Assembly (NCBI RefSeq): GCF_019669965.1
Contig: NZ_AP019781.1
Location: 1,737,092-1,801,091, forward strand
DNA from: Methanoculleus chikugoensis
GTDB taxonomy: Archaea; Halobacteriota; Methanomicrobia; Methanomicrobiales; Methanoculleaceae
Reading direction: 5' to 3'
Length of the DNA: 64,000 nucleotides
Shown piece after piece: positions 29,143 through 38,144 of the stretch (position 1 is the first letter of the stretch; each line of letters opens with the position of its first letter). A program made the position numbers and the translations under genes. The notes below the pieces were generated by a model that did not search any database, was not told the DNA's origin, and was given only the letters and a program-made list of their open reading frames with translations.

Positions 29143-29717
29143 CCGGCAGGACGGGGCTGCTCTGGGACACCCCCCTGATGTTTTCGCGGCTCATCGAGGA
29201 CTGCGGCGCCGCTTGCGAATCGGTCAATCCGAACATGCTTGCGTCTCCCTTCTGGCGCGGGAGGTTTGCTGCGCTCATCGTGCCGACAGGGTTTGCGAAC
29301 CCGGCCTACTCGAACCTTCTCCCCGCTCTCCGGGCGGCGGAAGGTCGTATCCGGAGGTTCGTCGAGAATGGCGGGCGGCTGCTGGTCTTCGGCGCGGGAT
29401 GCTCGCGCACGGACGCTTACGACTGGCTCCCGTTCCCGGTGACCTACTCGTTTGCCTACGGGCCGCGTGTCGTCCGGTTTGCCGGGGAGGGGCCCTTCAA
29501 CTCCCTTTTTTCGGGGTACGACCTCGACGCCGTCGAGTGCGACGGCTCGTTCCCGTCACACGGCGGCGAGACGCTTGCCGCCACCCCCGATGGCGAGCCG
29601 CTCCTCGTCGGGAAGCCGCTCGGCAGCGGGATGATCTTGGTCACCAGTATCCATGAGTACCCGTCGCGCGAATTCCTGAAGGAATTCTCCTGCGGAGATA
29701 GGGAAACATTATTTTAG
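29139..29717 (+). CDS. Class I glutamine-amidotransferase-like hypothetical protein
   Basis: The 192-aa protein resembles the BPL_N/ThuA-like branch of the class I amidotransferase superfamily: ALIVPTGFANP, then a helix with RRFVENGGRLLVFGAGCS (nucleophile-elbow-like region near 90) and GSGMILVTSIHEYPS near the end. Assignment is tentative. The GTG start overlaps the rtcB stop by 4 bases, so it is translated with rtcB. Confidence 0.5.
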   Translation: MTGRTGLLWDTPLMFSRLIEDCGAACESVNPNMLASPFWRGRFAALIVPTGFANPAYSNLLPALRAAEGRIRRFVENGGRLLVFGAGCSRTDAYDWLPFPVTYSFAYGPRVVRFAGEGPFNSLFSGYDLDAVECDGSFPSHGGETLAATPDGEPLLVGKPLGSGMILVTSIHEYPSREFLKEFSCGDRETLF

Positions 29718-29727
29718 ATAAAACCTG

Positions 29728-30171
29728 ATGAACAGTATGGATACGACCATGAATCAATACGTCGTCTCTGCGTCTTCGAGCGCGCGCGATCTCATTCCGA
29801 TCGTGGTATGTATCCACGATCTACTTGGTCGGCTGCCCGTTACGGCACGGTCCCGCGAACGCCCCGGAGTCAGGGTCGAGGACGGAGAGGTGATCGACGA
29901 GGCCTACACCGGCCCGATCCTCGAGGAAGTCCTGGCGGAGAACGTAACGAAGAGGGTCAGGCCGCCGAGAGGCCCGTACAAAGGCATCCCGGTGGTGGTG
30001 GCGCCGGTAAGGGACGAAGACGGCAGCGCAATCGGCGCAATCGGCATCGTCGACCTGACCGGCATCTTTGATCTGGCGGGTTTCATGGAGCAGAGCACGG
30101 TGATCCGGAGACAGGTCTGCGGCGAGGACCCGTGTCCGCTCCCGACCGAGTCGCCTGCAGCGAAAAGGTAA
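29728..30171 (+). CDS. DUF2111 family protein (methanogen)
   Basis: The 147-aa protein matches DUF2111, a methanogen-specific family of unknown function. A central RVEDGEVIDEAYTGPILEEV and the end VAPVRDEDGSAIGAIGIVDLTG resemble a PAS/GAF-like small-ligand fold. ATGs at 29728, 29737 and 29749 are all possible starts. Its stop overlaps the region of the birA start (TAATG), so it is coupled to birA. Confidence 0.7.
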   Translation: MNSMDTTMNQYVVSASSSARDLIPIVVCIHDLLGRLPVTARSRERPGVRVEDGEVIDEAYTGPILEEVLAENVTKRVRPPRGPYKGIPVVVAPVRDEDGSAIGAIGIVDLTGIFDLAGFMEQSTVIRRQVCGEDPCPLPTESPAAKR

Positions 30172-30176
30172 TGGAC

Positions 30177-31157
30177 ATGAAGGATACGGCAATCAACGTA
30201 TTGAAGATTCTCGAAGAATCGCCCGGCCCGGTATCGGGGGAACGGATTGCAGAGCAGCTGGGCATCACCCGGTCGGCTGTCTGGAAGCAGATACGCGAAC
30301 TCCGGAGGCTGGGGTATGAGATATCGTCGTCCCGGGCGGAAGGCTACCGCCTCGAGGAGAAGACCAACCGGCTCCTTCCCTACGAGATCAACAAGATGCT
30401 CCGCACCCGGGTCATCGGACGGCAGATCCGTCACTTCGAGAGCACCGCCTCCACGGGCTGGATCGCGAAGAAACTTGCCGCCGAGACCGATCCTGAAAAA
30501 TTGCACGGCATGGTGATCATCGCCGAGGAGCAGACCGGCGGGGTAGGAAGGCTCGGACGCGCCTGGGTCTCGCCCGCCGGCGGCATCTGGATTACCATTC
30601 TTCTGAAACCGAAGATCCCGCTCGACCACCTCTTCATGATCACCATGGCCGGGTCGGTCGCGATTGCCCGTGCCATCCGCAAGGAGTACGGCATCAGTGC
30701 GCTCATCAAGTGGCCCAACGACATCTTCATCGGGGACAAGAAGATCGCCGGCCTGCTCCTGGAACTTACTGCCGAGGCGGATACCGTGCACTACGCCCTC
30801 CTGGGGATCGGGATCGACGCGAACATATCGCTCACCGATCTCTCGCCTCCCCTGAAGGATATCCTGACCTCGCTCCAGGCGGAGGTCGGCCACGAGGTTG
30901 ATCGCGTGGCGCTGCTTGCCCGGGTTCTCCGGGAGTTCGAACTGCGCTATCAGCAGCTCGAGGACGGCGAATACGACTCCATCATCCGCGAGTGGAAGAG
31001 CCTCTCCATGACGATCGACCAGCGGGTGGTCATCAAGACGATCAATAAGACCTTCGCGGGAGAGGCGATCGATATCGACGCCCACGGCGCCCTGATCATC
31101 CGGAAGGACAACGGGAAGGTTGAGCGGGTCATCGCCGGGGACTGTTTCCAGTTCTAG
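30177..31157 (+). CDS. birA: Biotin--protein ligase BirA with N-terminal HTH
   Basis: The 326-aa protein has a winged-helix domain (about 1-60, GERIAEQLGITRSAVWKQI) and a ligase domain with GGVGRLGRAWVSP (near 120), KWPNDIFIG (near 178) and KIAGLLLE, plus a C-terminal SH3-like cap. It biotinylates the PycB carrier Lys, and the HTH suggests that it also represses biotin genes. BioY, ECF components and pycBA lie within the next 6 kb on the same strand. AAAGG suits the ATG at 30177; the ATG at 30171 is an alternative. Confidence 0.93.
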   Translation: MKDTAINVLKILEESPGPVSGERIAEQLGITRSAVWKQIRELRRLGYEISSSRAEGYRLEEKTNRLLPYEINKMLRTRVIGRQIRHFESTASTGWIAKKLAAETDPEKLHGMVIIAEEQTGGVGRLGRAWVSPAGGIWITILLKPKIPLDHLFMITMAGSVAIARAIRKEYGISALIKWPNDIFIGDKKIAGLLLELTAEADTVHYALLGIGIDANISLTDLSPPLKDILTSLQAEVGHEVDRVALLARVLREFELRYQQLEDGEYDSIIREWKSLSMTIDQRVVIKTINKTFAGEAIDIDAHGALIIRKDNGKVERVIAGDCFQF

Positions 31158-31187
31158 TCTCCCGGCCCCGGCCAACCTCGAATACCT

Positions 31188-31193
31188 TTTTTG
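31188..31193 (+). terminator. Oligo-T terminator after birA
   Basis: Six T about 30 bases after the birA stop, before the repeat-bearing intergenic region. Confidence 0.4.
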
Positions 31194-31340
31194 GGTTGAC
31201 GGGGCTCTACAAAAGCCCTCCGGCGTCAACGGAACTCTCTGAACGTTGCGTGAAAAAGTTCATCAGAGCCATCCATCGTTACCTCGCGCGAAGGCGCGCA
31301 GCCGCGAAGAGGGGTGCCGACAACTCTCCGAACTTCGCGT

Positions 31341-31505
31341 CCTTCGCACCTGACGGTGCTCAAACTCCGGTTCTTACGAACCATCGCACCTCGCACCTGA
31401 CGGTGCTCGAACTCCGGTTCATACGAACCATCGCACTTCGGACCTGACGGTGCTCAAACTCCGGCCCAAAGGGCCGTCGTCCTTCGCACCTGACGGTGTT
31501 CATGC
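31341..31505 (+). repeat. Tandem hairpin-repeat array (period 46-47)
   Basis: Four units start with CACCTGACGGTG (or close variants) at 31347, 31394, 31441 and 31487. A unit is hairpin 1 (GCACCTGACGGTGC), linker TCAAACTCC, hairpin 2 (GGTTCTTACGAACC; GGTTCATACGAACC; GGCCCAAAGGGCC) and a linker like GTCGTCCTTC or ATCGCACTTC. Stem bases change between units while pairing is kept. The last unit is truncated. No unique spacers, so not CRISPR. The remaining 31158-31664 has no gene that I can support. Confidence 0.75.
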
Positions 31506-31664
31506 TCGCTCTCGCTTGCGTATTCCGACTCTATGACGATTCCCATAGAGATCACACGCCCGACATTCAACGGCAATGGGGAACCTCAGGGGGTTGCGTG
31601 AAGCAATGTTACGCAGCCGTCGGCAGGCTTTTTCAAGTCAACCATCCAAAATAGAAGGGTTGAC

Positions 31665-32165
31665 ATGATCCACCGGGCCCGTATTCTCGCCTACAGCGGT
31701 ACGTTCATCGCGCTGATCGCCGCCGGGAGCTGGATCTCCATACCGCTTCCCCCGGTTCCGCTCACGCTCCAGACCCTTTTCGTCCTGTTATCCGGGATCG
31801 TCATGAAACGGTACGGGGCGATCCCCGTCGCTCTCTACGTCCTCCTCGGGGCGGCAGGTCTCCCGGTCTACCACAACGGCACGGCGGGCCTCGGGGTGCT
31901 TCTCGGGCCCACGGGCGGGTTCCTGATCGGTTTCATCCCCGCCGCACTCGTCGCCGGGCTCGCCTACGAACATAAGTCGCCGACCGCGCGGGTCGCGGGG
32001 CTGATCGCGGCGACCGTTCTCACCTACGCCTTCGGCGTCGCATGGCTCGCCTGCTCGGCATCGCTCTCGCTTTACCAGGCCATCCTGGTCGGCGTTGCCC
32101 CGTTCGCCGTCGGCGAGGTCGTGAAGGTCGCGGCCGCCTATACCATAGGAAAACGGGTGGCATGA
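31665..32165 (+). CDS. bioY: BioY, biotin-binding S-component of ECF transporter
   Basis: The 166-aa protein is nearly all membrane helices, with the BioY signatures SIPLPPVPLTLQTLFVLLSG near residue 25 and AALVAGLAYE, then GVAPFAVGEVVKV. It binds biotin in the membrane for energy-driven uptake. GAAGGGTTGAC precedes the ATG. Three genes for a complete energising module follow in the same operon, the BioMNY arrangement. Confidence 0.92.
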   Translation: MIHRARILAYSGTFIALIAAGSWISIPLPPVPLTLQTLFVLLSGIVMKRYGAIPVALYVLLGAAGLPVYHNGTAGLGVLLGPTGGFLIGFIPAALVAGLAYEHKSPTARVAGLIAATVLTYAFGVAWLACSASLSLYQAILVGVAPFAVGEVVKVAAAYTIGKRVA

Positions 32166-32833
32166 TCCGTATCACCGATCTCCGGCACCGGCTGCTCGAC
32201 GTCCCCGACCTCGCGGTGGATGCGCGCCATATCGCCGTCATCGGGCCGAACGGGAGCGGCAAGACGACGCTGCTTTCGGTCTGCTCCGGCATCGAAGCGC
32301 CCGAAGCAGGATCGGTCCGGCTCCTCGGCCGTCCTCCGTCCGCCGTGAAGGTCGGGTGGGTGGGGGAGTTCCCCGACCGGACGCTCCTCTTCTCCCGGGT
32401 CTACGACGAGATCGCGGCGACGCCCCGGTTCCGTCACCTCCCCTGCCCCGAAACGGACAGGATGGTCCGGGCGGCCGCGGGAGTGGTCGGCATCCCGCAC
32501 CTCCTCGGCAAGAAGATCCCGGCCCTCTCTGGCGGGGAGAAGGCGCTCGTCGCGCTGGCCGCCGCCTGCGCCGGCGACCCCGAGGTGCTCGTCCTGGACG
32601 AGGCCGACTCGCACCTGGACGGCGTGACGGCGGAGCGCGTCCGGCGCGTGGTGCAGGAGAGCGCCGCAGCCCACGTGCTCTGGTGCACACAGTCGATGGA
32701 TGTTGCGGCTACCGCGGACTACGTCCTCTTCATGGAGAACGGCCGCGTCCGGCATCACGGCACGCCGGAGGAGGTCTTCTCCGCGCTCGAGGAGACGTGC
32801 TTTTACCCCACGATCTGGAGGGTATGCCGGTGA
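32162..32833 (+). CDS. ECF transporter ATPase (BioM/EcfA-like), first copy
   Basis: The 223-aa ABC ATPase has Walker A GPNGSGKTT near 30, signature LSGGEKALVALA near 123, Walker B VLVLDEADSHLD near 145 and a switch-region Gln/His (LWCTQSMD); the usual H-loop His is replaced by Gln. It powers BioY. The start ATG overlaps bioY by 4 bases. Confidence 0.85.
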   Translation: MIRITDLRHRLLDVPDLAVDARHIAVIGPNGSGKTTLLSVCSGIEAPEAGSVRLLGRPPSAVKVGWVGEFPDRTLLFSRVYDEIAATPRFRHLPCPETDRMVRAAAGVVGIPHLLGKKIPALSGGEKALVALAAACAGDPEVLVLDEADSHLDGVTAERVRRVVQESAAAHVLWCTQSMDVAATADYVLFMENGRVRHHGTPEEVFSALEETCFYPTIWRVCR

Positions 32834-33528
32834 GGGTCGAACTTGCGGATCTCGTCTTCGCGCGGGACTCGTTCGTCCTCCGGGGCAGCGGCACATTCGA
32901 CGAGGGCGTGCACCTGGTCAGCGGGCCGGTGGGGAGCGGGAAGTCGACGCTTGCTCTTCTGCTTGCCGGCCTGCTCCGGCCCGGGAGCGGGGCCGTCCGG
33001 CGGCACGACGTTCTGTCAACGCAGCTCCTGCTGCAGTTCCCCGAACACCACGTCACCTCTCCGACGGTTGCCGGGGAGGCCGCTTCCTGGGAGCTTGTGC
33101 CGGAGGAGGCGCTCGCGCTGGCGGAGTTGTCGGCGCGTGCGGACGACGACCCGTTCCACCTCTCCCGCGGCGAACTCAAGCGGCTGACCCTTGCCTGCGC
33201 GCTCCTGAACGATCCGGATCTGCTGCTGCTGGACGAACCGTTCAGTTCTCTCGACTGCACCGCGAAGAAGAAGGCCTGTGGGATGCTCGAAGAGCGGGAT
33301 GCCGGCATCACGATCGTCTTTTCGCACGAGCGCGCGGTTCTTCCCCGGGTGGACGAAATCTGGGAGATGGAGGAAGGCGTTCTTGTGGCCCGCGGCAGCG
33401 TGCCCGGCGCGATCCCCTCCTGGCGGCACGCTCCGCCGTATCTACGATATGCTCTGGAACAGGGCGCCCGCCCTATGAACATCAGGCTCTCCGACGCCCG
33501 GGAGGCGCTATGCAGGATCCGCGGCTGA
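32830..33528 (+). CDS. ECF transporter ATPase, second copy
   Basis: The 232-aa ABC ATPase has Walker A GPVGSGKST near 33, a variant signature LSRGELKRLTLA near 112, Walker B LLLLDEPFSSLD near 130 and H-loop FSHERA. It would form a heterodimer with the first ATPase. GTG at 32830 overlaps the upstream stop by 4 bases and is better spaced from GGAGGGT than the ATG at 32824. Confidence 0.83.
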   Translation: MRVELADLVFARDSFVLRGSGTFDEGVHLVSGPVGSGKSTLALLLAGLLRPGSGAVRRHDVLSTQLLLQFPEHHVTSPTVAGEAASWELVPEEALALAELSARADDDPFHLSRGELKRLTLACALLNDPDLLLLDEPFSSLDCTAKKKACGMLEERDAGITIVFSHERAVLPRVDEIWEMEEGVLVARGSVPGAIPSWRHAPPYLRYALEQGARPMNIRLSDAREALCRIRG

Positions 33529-34163
33529 GGCTTCTTTCCGTCGCCGTCCTCTCGCTCGCAGCGTTCGCGAGCACCGCGGGAGCCGCCGCCGCACTCGTCT
33601 GGTGGCTGCTGTTTACACCGCGCACAAAATCGCTCCCCCGGCCGGGGGTGCTGTTGCCGCTCGTTGGAATGATCGCCGCAACGGCGCTCGTCTCCGCGTG
33701 GGGCGGCGGCGCGGGGCTTTCCTACCTCTTCCGGATGACCGTGATCCTTCTCCTCGCCGCGTGGGCGTATGCCGAGACGGAGGATGGAGAAGTGCTTGCC
33801 GTGGCGGTCTGGGCTCTCGGGAACCGGGTGGGGTTCGAGATCGGGCTCGTCGCCGAGATGGGAATTTCCGGCATTTCCGTGCTCCGTCAGGAGATCGAAC
33901 AGGTGCGGACGGCGATGGCACTGAAAGGTGTCCGGCCCGGCATCCGTTGGATCGTACCGCTCGCCGTCACCCTCATCGTCACAGAGATCCGGCGGGCCGA
34001 CGAGACTGCACGGCTGCTTGTGGTACGGGGGTACACGACCGGGGGGAAGATATGTCCCCGGTTCAGGACGGATCCTCTGGACGTCCCCGCCGGAATAATG
34101 ACCATAATACCCGCCCTTTTATCGACTCTCCCTCTTCGCGACGTTTTTATATTAGTAGGATGA
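33510..34163 (+). CDS. ECF transporter T-component (EcfT/BioN-like)
   Basis: The 217-aa membrane protein has about five helices and the two coupling-helix Ala/Val-x-Gly motifs of EcfT: TAMALKGVRPG near 137 and LLVVRGYTTG near 170. It links BioY to the two ATPases. GGAGG precedes the ATG; the gene overlaps the upstream ATPase gene by 19 bases. Confidence 0.85.
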   Translation: MQDPRLRLLSVAVLSLAAFASTAGAAAALVWWLLFTPRTKSLPRPGVLLPLVGMIAATALVSAWGGGAGLSYLFRMTVILLLAAWAYAETEDGEVLAVAVWALGNRVGFEIGLVAEMGISGISVLRQEIEQVRTAMALKGVRPGIRWIVPLAVTLIVTEIRRADETARLLVVRGYTTGGKICPRFRTDPLDVPAGIMTIIPALLSTLPLRDVFILVG

Positions 34164-34216
34164 ATTTTTGAGAGGCTTTATCGATATCTTCTCAGCCCTT
34201 CGAGGTGTACAATTCG

Positions 34217-35965
34217 ATGTGTGCTGCCAAATCAGATTCACTCAATATCACCGATACCACGCTTAGGGACGCGCATCAGTCGCTCATCGCTACCCGCCTC
34301 CGGACTGAGGACATGCTCCCTCTCGCCCGGGCCATCGACGAAGTGGGCTTCTTCTCCGTCGAGGCCTGGGGCGGGGCGACCTTTGACAGCTGCATCAGGT
34401 TCCTCAACGACGATCCCTGGGAACGTCTTCGGGTGCTGAAGGCAGAGCTCGAGCGCACCCCGATCCAGATGCTTCTGCGGGGCCAGAACCTCGTGGGCTA
34501 TCGGCACTACCCCGATGACGTGGTGGAAAAGTTCGTAGAGGCGTCGGCGCGAAACGGGGTCGACATCTTCCGGGTCTTCGACGCACTGAACGATATCCGG
34601 AACATGAAGAAAGCGATGGCGGAGGTCAAGAACGTCGGGGCGCACCTGCAGGGTGCGATCTCCTATACGACGAGCCCCGTCCATTCCGTCGCGACGTTCG
34701 TTGAGATGGCGGAAGAACTCTACTCGCTCGGCTGCGACTCGATCTGTATCAAGGACATGGCCGGCCTGATCATGCCGCACGATGCCCGCGACCTCATTGC
34801 CGGGATCAAGAAGACGGCGGATGTCAAAGTCTGCCTTCACTCCCACTGCACGAGCGGCGTCGCGCCCCTGAGTTACCAGGCGGCGATCGACGCGGGCGTG
34901 GATATCCTGGATACGGCAATGTCGCCGTTTGCCTTCGGCACCTCCCAGCCTCCGACGGAGAGCATCGTCGCAAGCGTTGCCGGGACGGCGCGCGATACCG
35001 GGATCGATCTTCTCCCGCTCCGGAAAGTCAGGAACGTCTGCCGCGAGATGCGGGAGAAGTACGAGCCGCTCTTCAACGCCATCGCGGACCGGGTCGACTC
35101 GGACGTTCTGATCTACCAGCTCCCGGGCGGGATGATCTCGAACCTTGTCTCGCAACTCAAAGAGCAGGACGCGCTCGACCGTCTTGACGAGGTGTTCCAC
35201 GAAGTTCCCCGCGTGAGGGAGGATCTCGGCTACCCGCCGCTCGTTACGCCGACGAGCCAGATCGTGGGCACCCAGGCGGTCTTCAACGTCCTCATGAACG
35301 GGGAGCGCTACCGGAACGTGACGAATGAGGTGAAGGACTACGTCCTCGGCCTCTACGGTCGCCCTCCCGCCCCGATCAGTCCGGAGATCCGGAAGATGAT
35401 CATCGGCGACGAGAAGCCGATTACGGTTCGTCCGGCGGATCAACTCGCGCCCATCTACGAGCAGATGAAGAAGGAGGCGACGGAACAGGGTCTCGTCAAC
35501 CGGGAAGAGGATGTCCTCACCTACATCCTCTACCCGAGCATCGCGCCGTCGTTCCTCCGGGGCGAACGCCAGCCGGAGGCGATCCCTGAGAAGGCGGCTA
35601 CAGCACCTGCCGGGGTTGCGGAGATCCCCCGCTCCATGGAGGTGGAGGTGGACGGCGAGATCTTCTCGGTCCGGATCGTCACCGTGGAGGGGGGCTCGGT
35701 CACGGCTCCGTCGGCCGCCGCCTCGTCGGCCAGGGCTCCCCGCGGGGACGTCGCCGGCGGTGTGAAGAGCAACATGCAGGGCATGGTCCTGAAGTTGATG
35801 GTCGAGCGCGGAGGCGCCGTCAGGAAGGGCGACACGCTCATCGTCCTCGAGGCGATGAAGATGGAGAACCCCATCCCCAGCCCCCGTGACGGCACGGTCT
35901 CGGAGATCTTCGTGAACGCCGGGGACGTCGTACAGAACGGTGACGTGCTGATGGTCATTGAGTGA
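34217..35965 (+). CDS. pycB: Pyruvate carboxylase subunit B (carboxyltransferase plus biotin carrier)
   Basis: The 582-aa protein has the carboxyltransferase TIM barrel ([13 protein letters not shown] near 10, [11 protein letters not shown] near 119, LHSHCTSG metal site near 206), a linker, and a C-terminal biotinyl domain with EAMKMEN; the biotinylated Lys is residue 548. With PycA it makes oxaloacetate from pyruvate for biosynthesis; the same architecture occurs in oxaloacetate decarboxylase alpha, but the adjacent biotin carboxylase and absence of beta/gamma subunits favour PYC. GAGGTG precedes the ATG at 34217. Confidence 0.92.
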   Translation: MCAAKSDSLNITDTTLRDAHQSLIATRLRTEDMLPLARAIDEVGFFSVEAWGGATFDSCIRFLNDDPWERLRVLKAELERTPIQMLLRGQNLVGYRHYPDDVVEKFVEASARNGVDIFRVFDALNDIRNMKKAMAEVKNVGAHLQGAISYTTSPVHSVATFVEMAEELYSLGCDSICIKDMAGLIMPHDARDLIAGIKKTADVKVCLHSHCTSGVAPLSYQAAIDAGVDILDTAMSPFAFGTSQPPTESIVASVAGTARDTGIDLLPLRKVRNVCREMREKYEPLFNAIADRVDSDVLIYQLPGGMISNLVSQLKEQDALDRLDEVFHEVPRVREDLGYPPLVTPTSQIVGTQAVFNVLMNGERYRNVTNEVKDYVLGLYGRPPAPISPEIRKMIIGDEKPITVRPADQLAPIYEQMKKEATEQGLVNREEDVLTYILYPSIAPSFLRGERQPEAIPEKAATAPAGVAEIPRSMEVEVDGEIFSVRIVTVEGGSVTAPSAAASSARAPRGDVAGGVKSNMQGMVLKLMVERGGAVRKGDTLIVLEAMKMENPIPSPRDGTVSEIFVNAGDVVQNGDVLMVIE

Positions 35966-35978
35966 GGCTACCAGGGCG

Positions 35979-37454
35979 ATGAAATACTTTGACAAGATCC
36001 TGATCGCCAATCGCGGCGAGATCGCCATCCGGGTCATGCGCGCCTGCCGGGAACTGGACATCGACACGGTCGCGATCTACTCCGAGCCGGACAGGAACGC
36101 GCTTCACGTCAAGTATGCCGACGAGGCGTTCTGCGTCGGGGAGGCGCACCCGTCGAAGAGTTACCTCAACAAGGAGCGGATCTGCGATGTGGCTCTGAAG
36201 ACCGGGGCCGAGGCGATCCACCCGGGCTACGGGTTCCTCGCGGAGAACGCCGGGTTTGCGAAACTGGTCGAGGAGGAGGGGCTGACGTTCATCGGGCCGT
36301 CGTGGAAGACGATCGAGGCGTTGGGCTCGAAGATCGGGTCGAAGCAGATGATGCGCGAGGCCGGCGTCCCAGTCCTTCCGGGCACGCCGGAGGGCGTGAC
36401 GAGCGTCGACGAGGCAAAAAAGGTCGCCGCCGAGATCGGCTATCCGGTAGTCGTGAAGGCAAGTGCGGGCGGCGGCGGTATCGGCATGCACATCGTCGAG
36501 AGCGAGGGAGAACTCGAAGAGGCGATTGACGCGGGGATGCGGATTGCCCAGTCGGCCTTCGGGGACCCAACGGTCTTCGTGGAGAAGTACCTCGCGAAAC
36601 CGCGCCATATCGAGATCCAGGTTCTTGCCGACGCGAACGGGCACACCGTTCACCTCTACGACCGCGAGTGCTCGATCCAGCGCCGGCACCAGAAACTGCT
36701 CGAGGAGGCGCCCTGCCCGATCATGACGCCCGCTCTCCGGGAGCAGATGACTGCGTCGGCCATCGCGGCCGCAAAGGCGGCGAACTACAAGAACGCCGGC
36801 ACGGTGGAGTTCCTCTACTCGAACGGGAAGCACTACTTCATGGAGGTGAACACCCGGCTGCAGGTGGAGCACACGGTCACGGAGTTCATCACCGGGATCG
36901 ATATGGTGAAGCAGCAGATCGCGATCGCGGCCGGGGAAGACCTCGCGATGGACCAGGAGGACATCAGTATGCGGGGGCATGCGATCGAGTGCCGGATCAA
37001 CGCGGAGGACCCGCTGAACAACTTCACCGCCGACCCGGGCAAGATCGTCCGCTACCGCTCTCCGGGCGGCCCGGGGATACGGGTTGACTCCGGCATCCAC
37101 ATGGGTTACACCATCCCGGCGCACTACGACTCGATGATCTCGAAACTCTGCGCCTGGGGCTCCAACCGCGAGGAGGCGATCCAGCGAATGCGCCGGGCGA
37201 TCTACGAGTACGTCGTCCTGGGGGTGAAGACAACGCTCCCGCTCCATTACGCGATCATGCACAACGCCCACTTCATCGCCGGCAACACCCACACGCACTT
37301 CCTGCAGGAGGAGCACATCGCGACGAGCCTGCGCCGCTACCTCCACGAGGAGGAGGCGCGTATGCAGACGCTGGCCGCCTCGCTCCGCCAGGGGAAGCAC
37401 GTGGCGGCGATCACTGCGGCGGTCGATGTGTATATCCAGAGAAACTCGAAGTAA
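35979..37454 (+). CDS. pycA: Pyruvate carboxylase subunit A (biotin carboxylase)
   Basis: The 491-aa ATP-grasp enzyme carboxylates biotin on PycB. Conserved blocks include [14 protein letters not shown] at the N-terminus, [21 protein letters not shown] (ATP loop near 160), ERECSIQRR-like [22 protein letters not shown] (near 282, catalytic Glu/Arg) and the C-terminal biotin carboxylase domain. ATG at 35979 follows pycB by 13 bases, so the two genes are one operon; an upstream TTG would overlap pycB. Confidence 0.94.
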   Translation: MKYFDKILIANRGEIAIRVMRACRELDIDTVAIYSEPDRNALHVKYADEAFCVGEAHPSKSYLNKERICDVALKTGAEAIHPGYGFLAENAGFAKLVEEEGLTFIGPSWKTIEALGSKIGSKQMMREAGVPVLPGTPEGVTSVDEAKKVAAEIGYPVVVKASAGGGGIGMHIVESEGELEEAIDAGMRIAQSAFGDPTVFVEKYLAKPRHIEIQVLADANGHTVHLYDRECSIQRRHQKLLEEAPCPIMTPALREQMTASAIAAAKAANYKNAGTVEFLYSNGKHYFMEVNTRLQVEHTVTEFITGIDMVKQQIAIAAGEDLAMDQEDISMRGHAIECRINAEDPLNNFTADPGKIVRYRSPGGPGIRVDSGIHMGYTIPAHYDSMISKLCAWGSNREEAIQRMRRAIYEYVVLGVKTTLPLHYAIMHNAHFIAGNTHTHFLQEEHIATSLRRYLHEEEARMQTLAASLRQGKHVAAITAAVDVYIQRNSK

Positions 37455-37527
37455 CCCTCCATCCAATTTTTCCGGTGAGCCATAAGGTTTATTTGTCAAC
37501 GCAGCATTGTTATACTGCACTTTGTGT

Positions 37528-37637
37528 GCTGCGGTGGCCTAGTCGGTTAGGGCGCCAGACTCATAGGGTTTTCGAGAGAACGGTGCGTCCAAACCTGGGA
37601 CATCTGGAAATCGTGGGTTCGGATCCCACCCGCAGCA
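37528..37637 (+). tRNA. tRNA-Met (CAT) with 36-nt intron
   Basis: Acceptor GCTGCGG at 37528-37534 pairs with CCGCAGC at 37630-37636, followed by discriminator A. The D-arm contains CCTAGTCGGTTAGG. The anticodon stem CCAGA/TCTGG holds a CAT anticodon (37562-37564). The intron at about 37566-37601 interrupts the canonical 37/38 position. T-arm is GTGGG-TTCGGAT-CCCAC. No CCA is encoded. Elongator Met is most likely; a CAT tRNA-Ile2 cannot be excluded by eye. The accessory island starts just after it. Confidence 0.85.
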
Positions 37638-38144
37638 TTGATTTTTGGGTTCTCATTTTGAGAATATTTTTCATCGAGAATGTTCCTCGGATAGTGTTTG
37701 CTTCCTGCGGATTGAAGCAACAACGCGAGGGCATCTGCTCCCGGTCAGAGTTGTAGACCGGTTTCGCAGGTGTTCGCTGGTTTAGATCGGTTCCTTATCC
37801 CGTGTAAGAGGAGGCATTATAAGGATCAATCTAAAAAGCGTGTTAAATCTGGAATCCACAAATCCCGCAATATCATTTCTTGTTTGAATCTGCACGGCCT
37901 GAAGATTTACTTCCAGCGGTCGAGCTCCTTGAGAGGCGACAAATTAGCAAGACACATAATAAGTGGGGATATAGATATGTTGTATAAATCGATAAGTGGG
38001 AATAAGGACAGCCTGTATGAAAATAGCCTGTCTGCGTCTTCCGTTCTCCAAAATCCTCTCTGAAGGCTAGAGGAGAGTTATCGGAGAGAAAAATGTCCCA
38101 TCTCGGTGGTTCGATGGTTTATCTGCCACCTCCTGGAGTCGACC
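37638..38144. other. A/T-rich intergenic left end of the island, no gene supported
   Basis: About 500 bases between tRNA-Met and hsdM. An open stretch at 37770-38063 (97 codons) has no recognisable features. ATAAGTGGG occurs at 37959 and 37992 around a possible TATA element TGTATAAATC near 37981, which could be the promoter of the defence operon with a long leader. No copy of the tRNA 3' end was found as an attachment site. Confidence 0.4.

Noticed and set aside
31341-31505. CRISPR array
   Set aside because: The period of 46-47 looks CRISPR-like, but the bases between the repeated blocks are themselves repeated hairpins, not unique spacers, and no cas gene is present.
37770-38063. 97-codon open frame at the left end of the island
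   Set aside because: No ribosome site, no recognisable feature, and an A/T-rich basic composition as in non-coding DNA.
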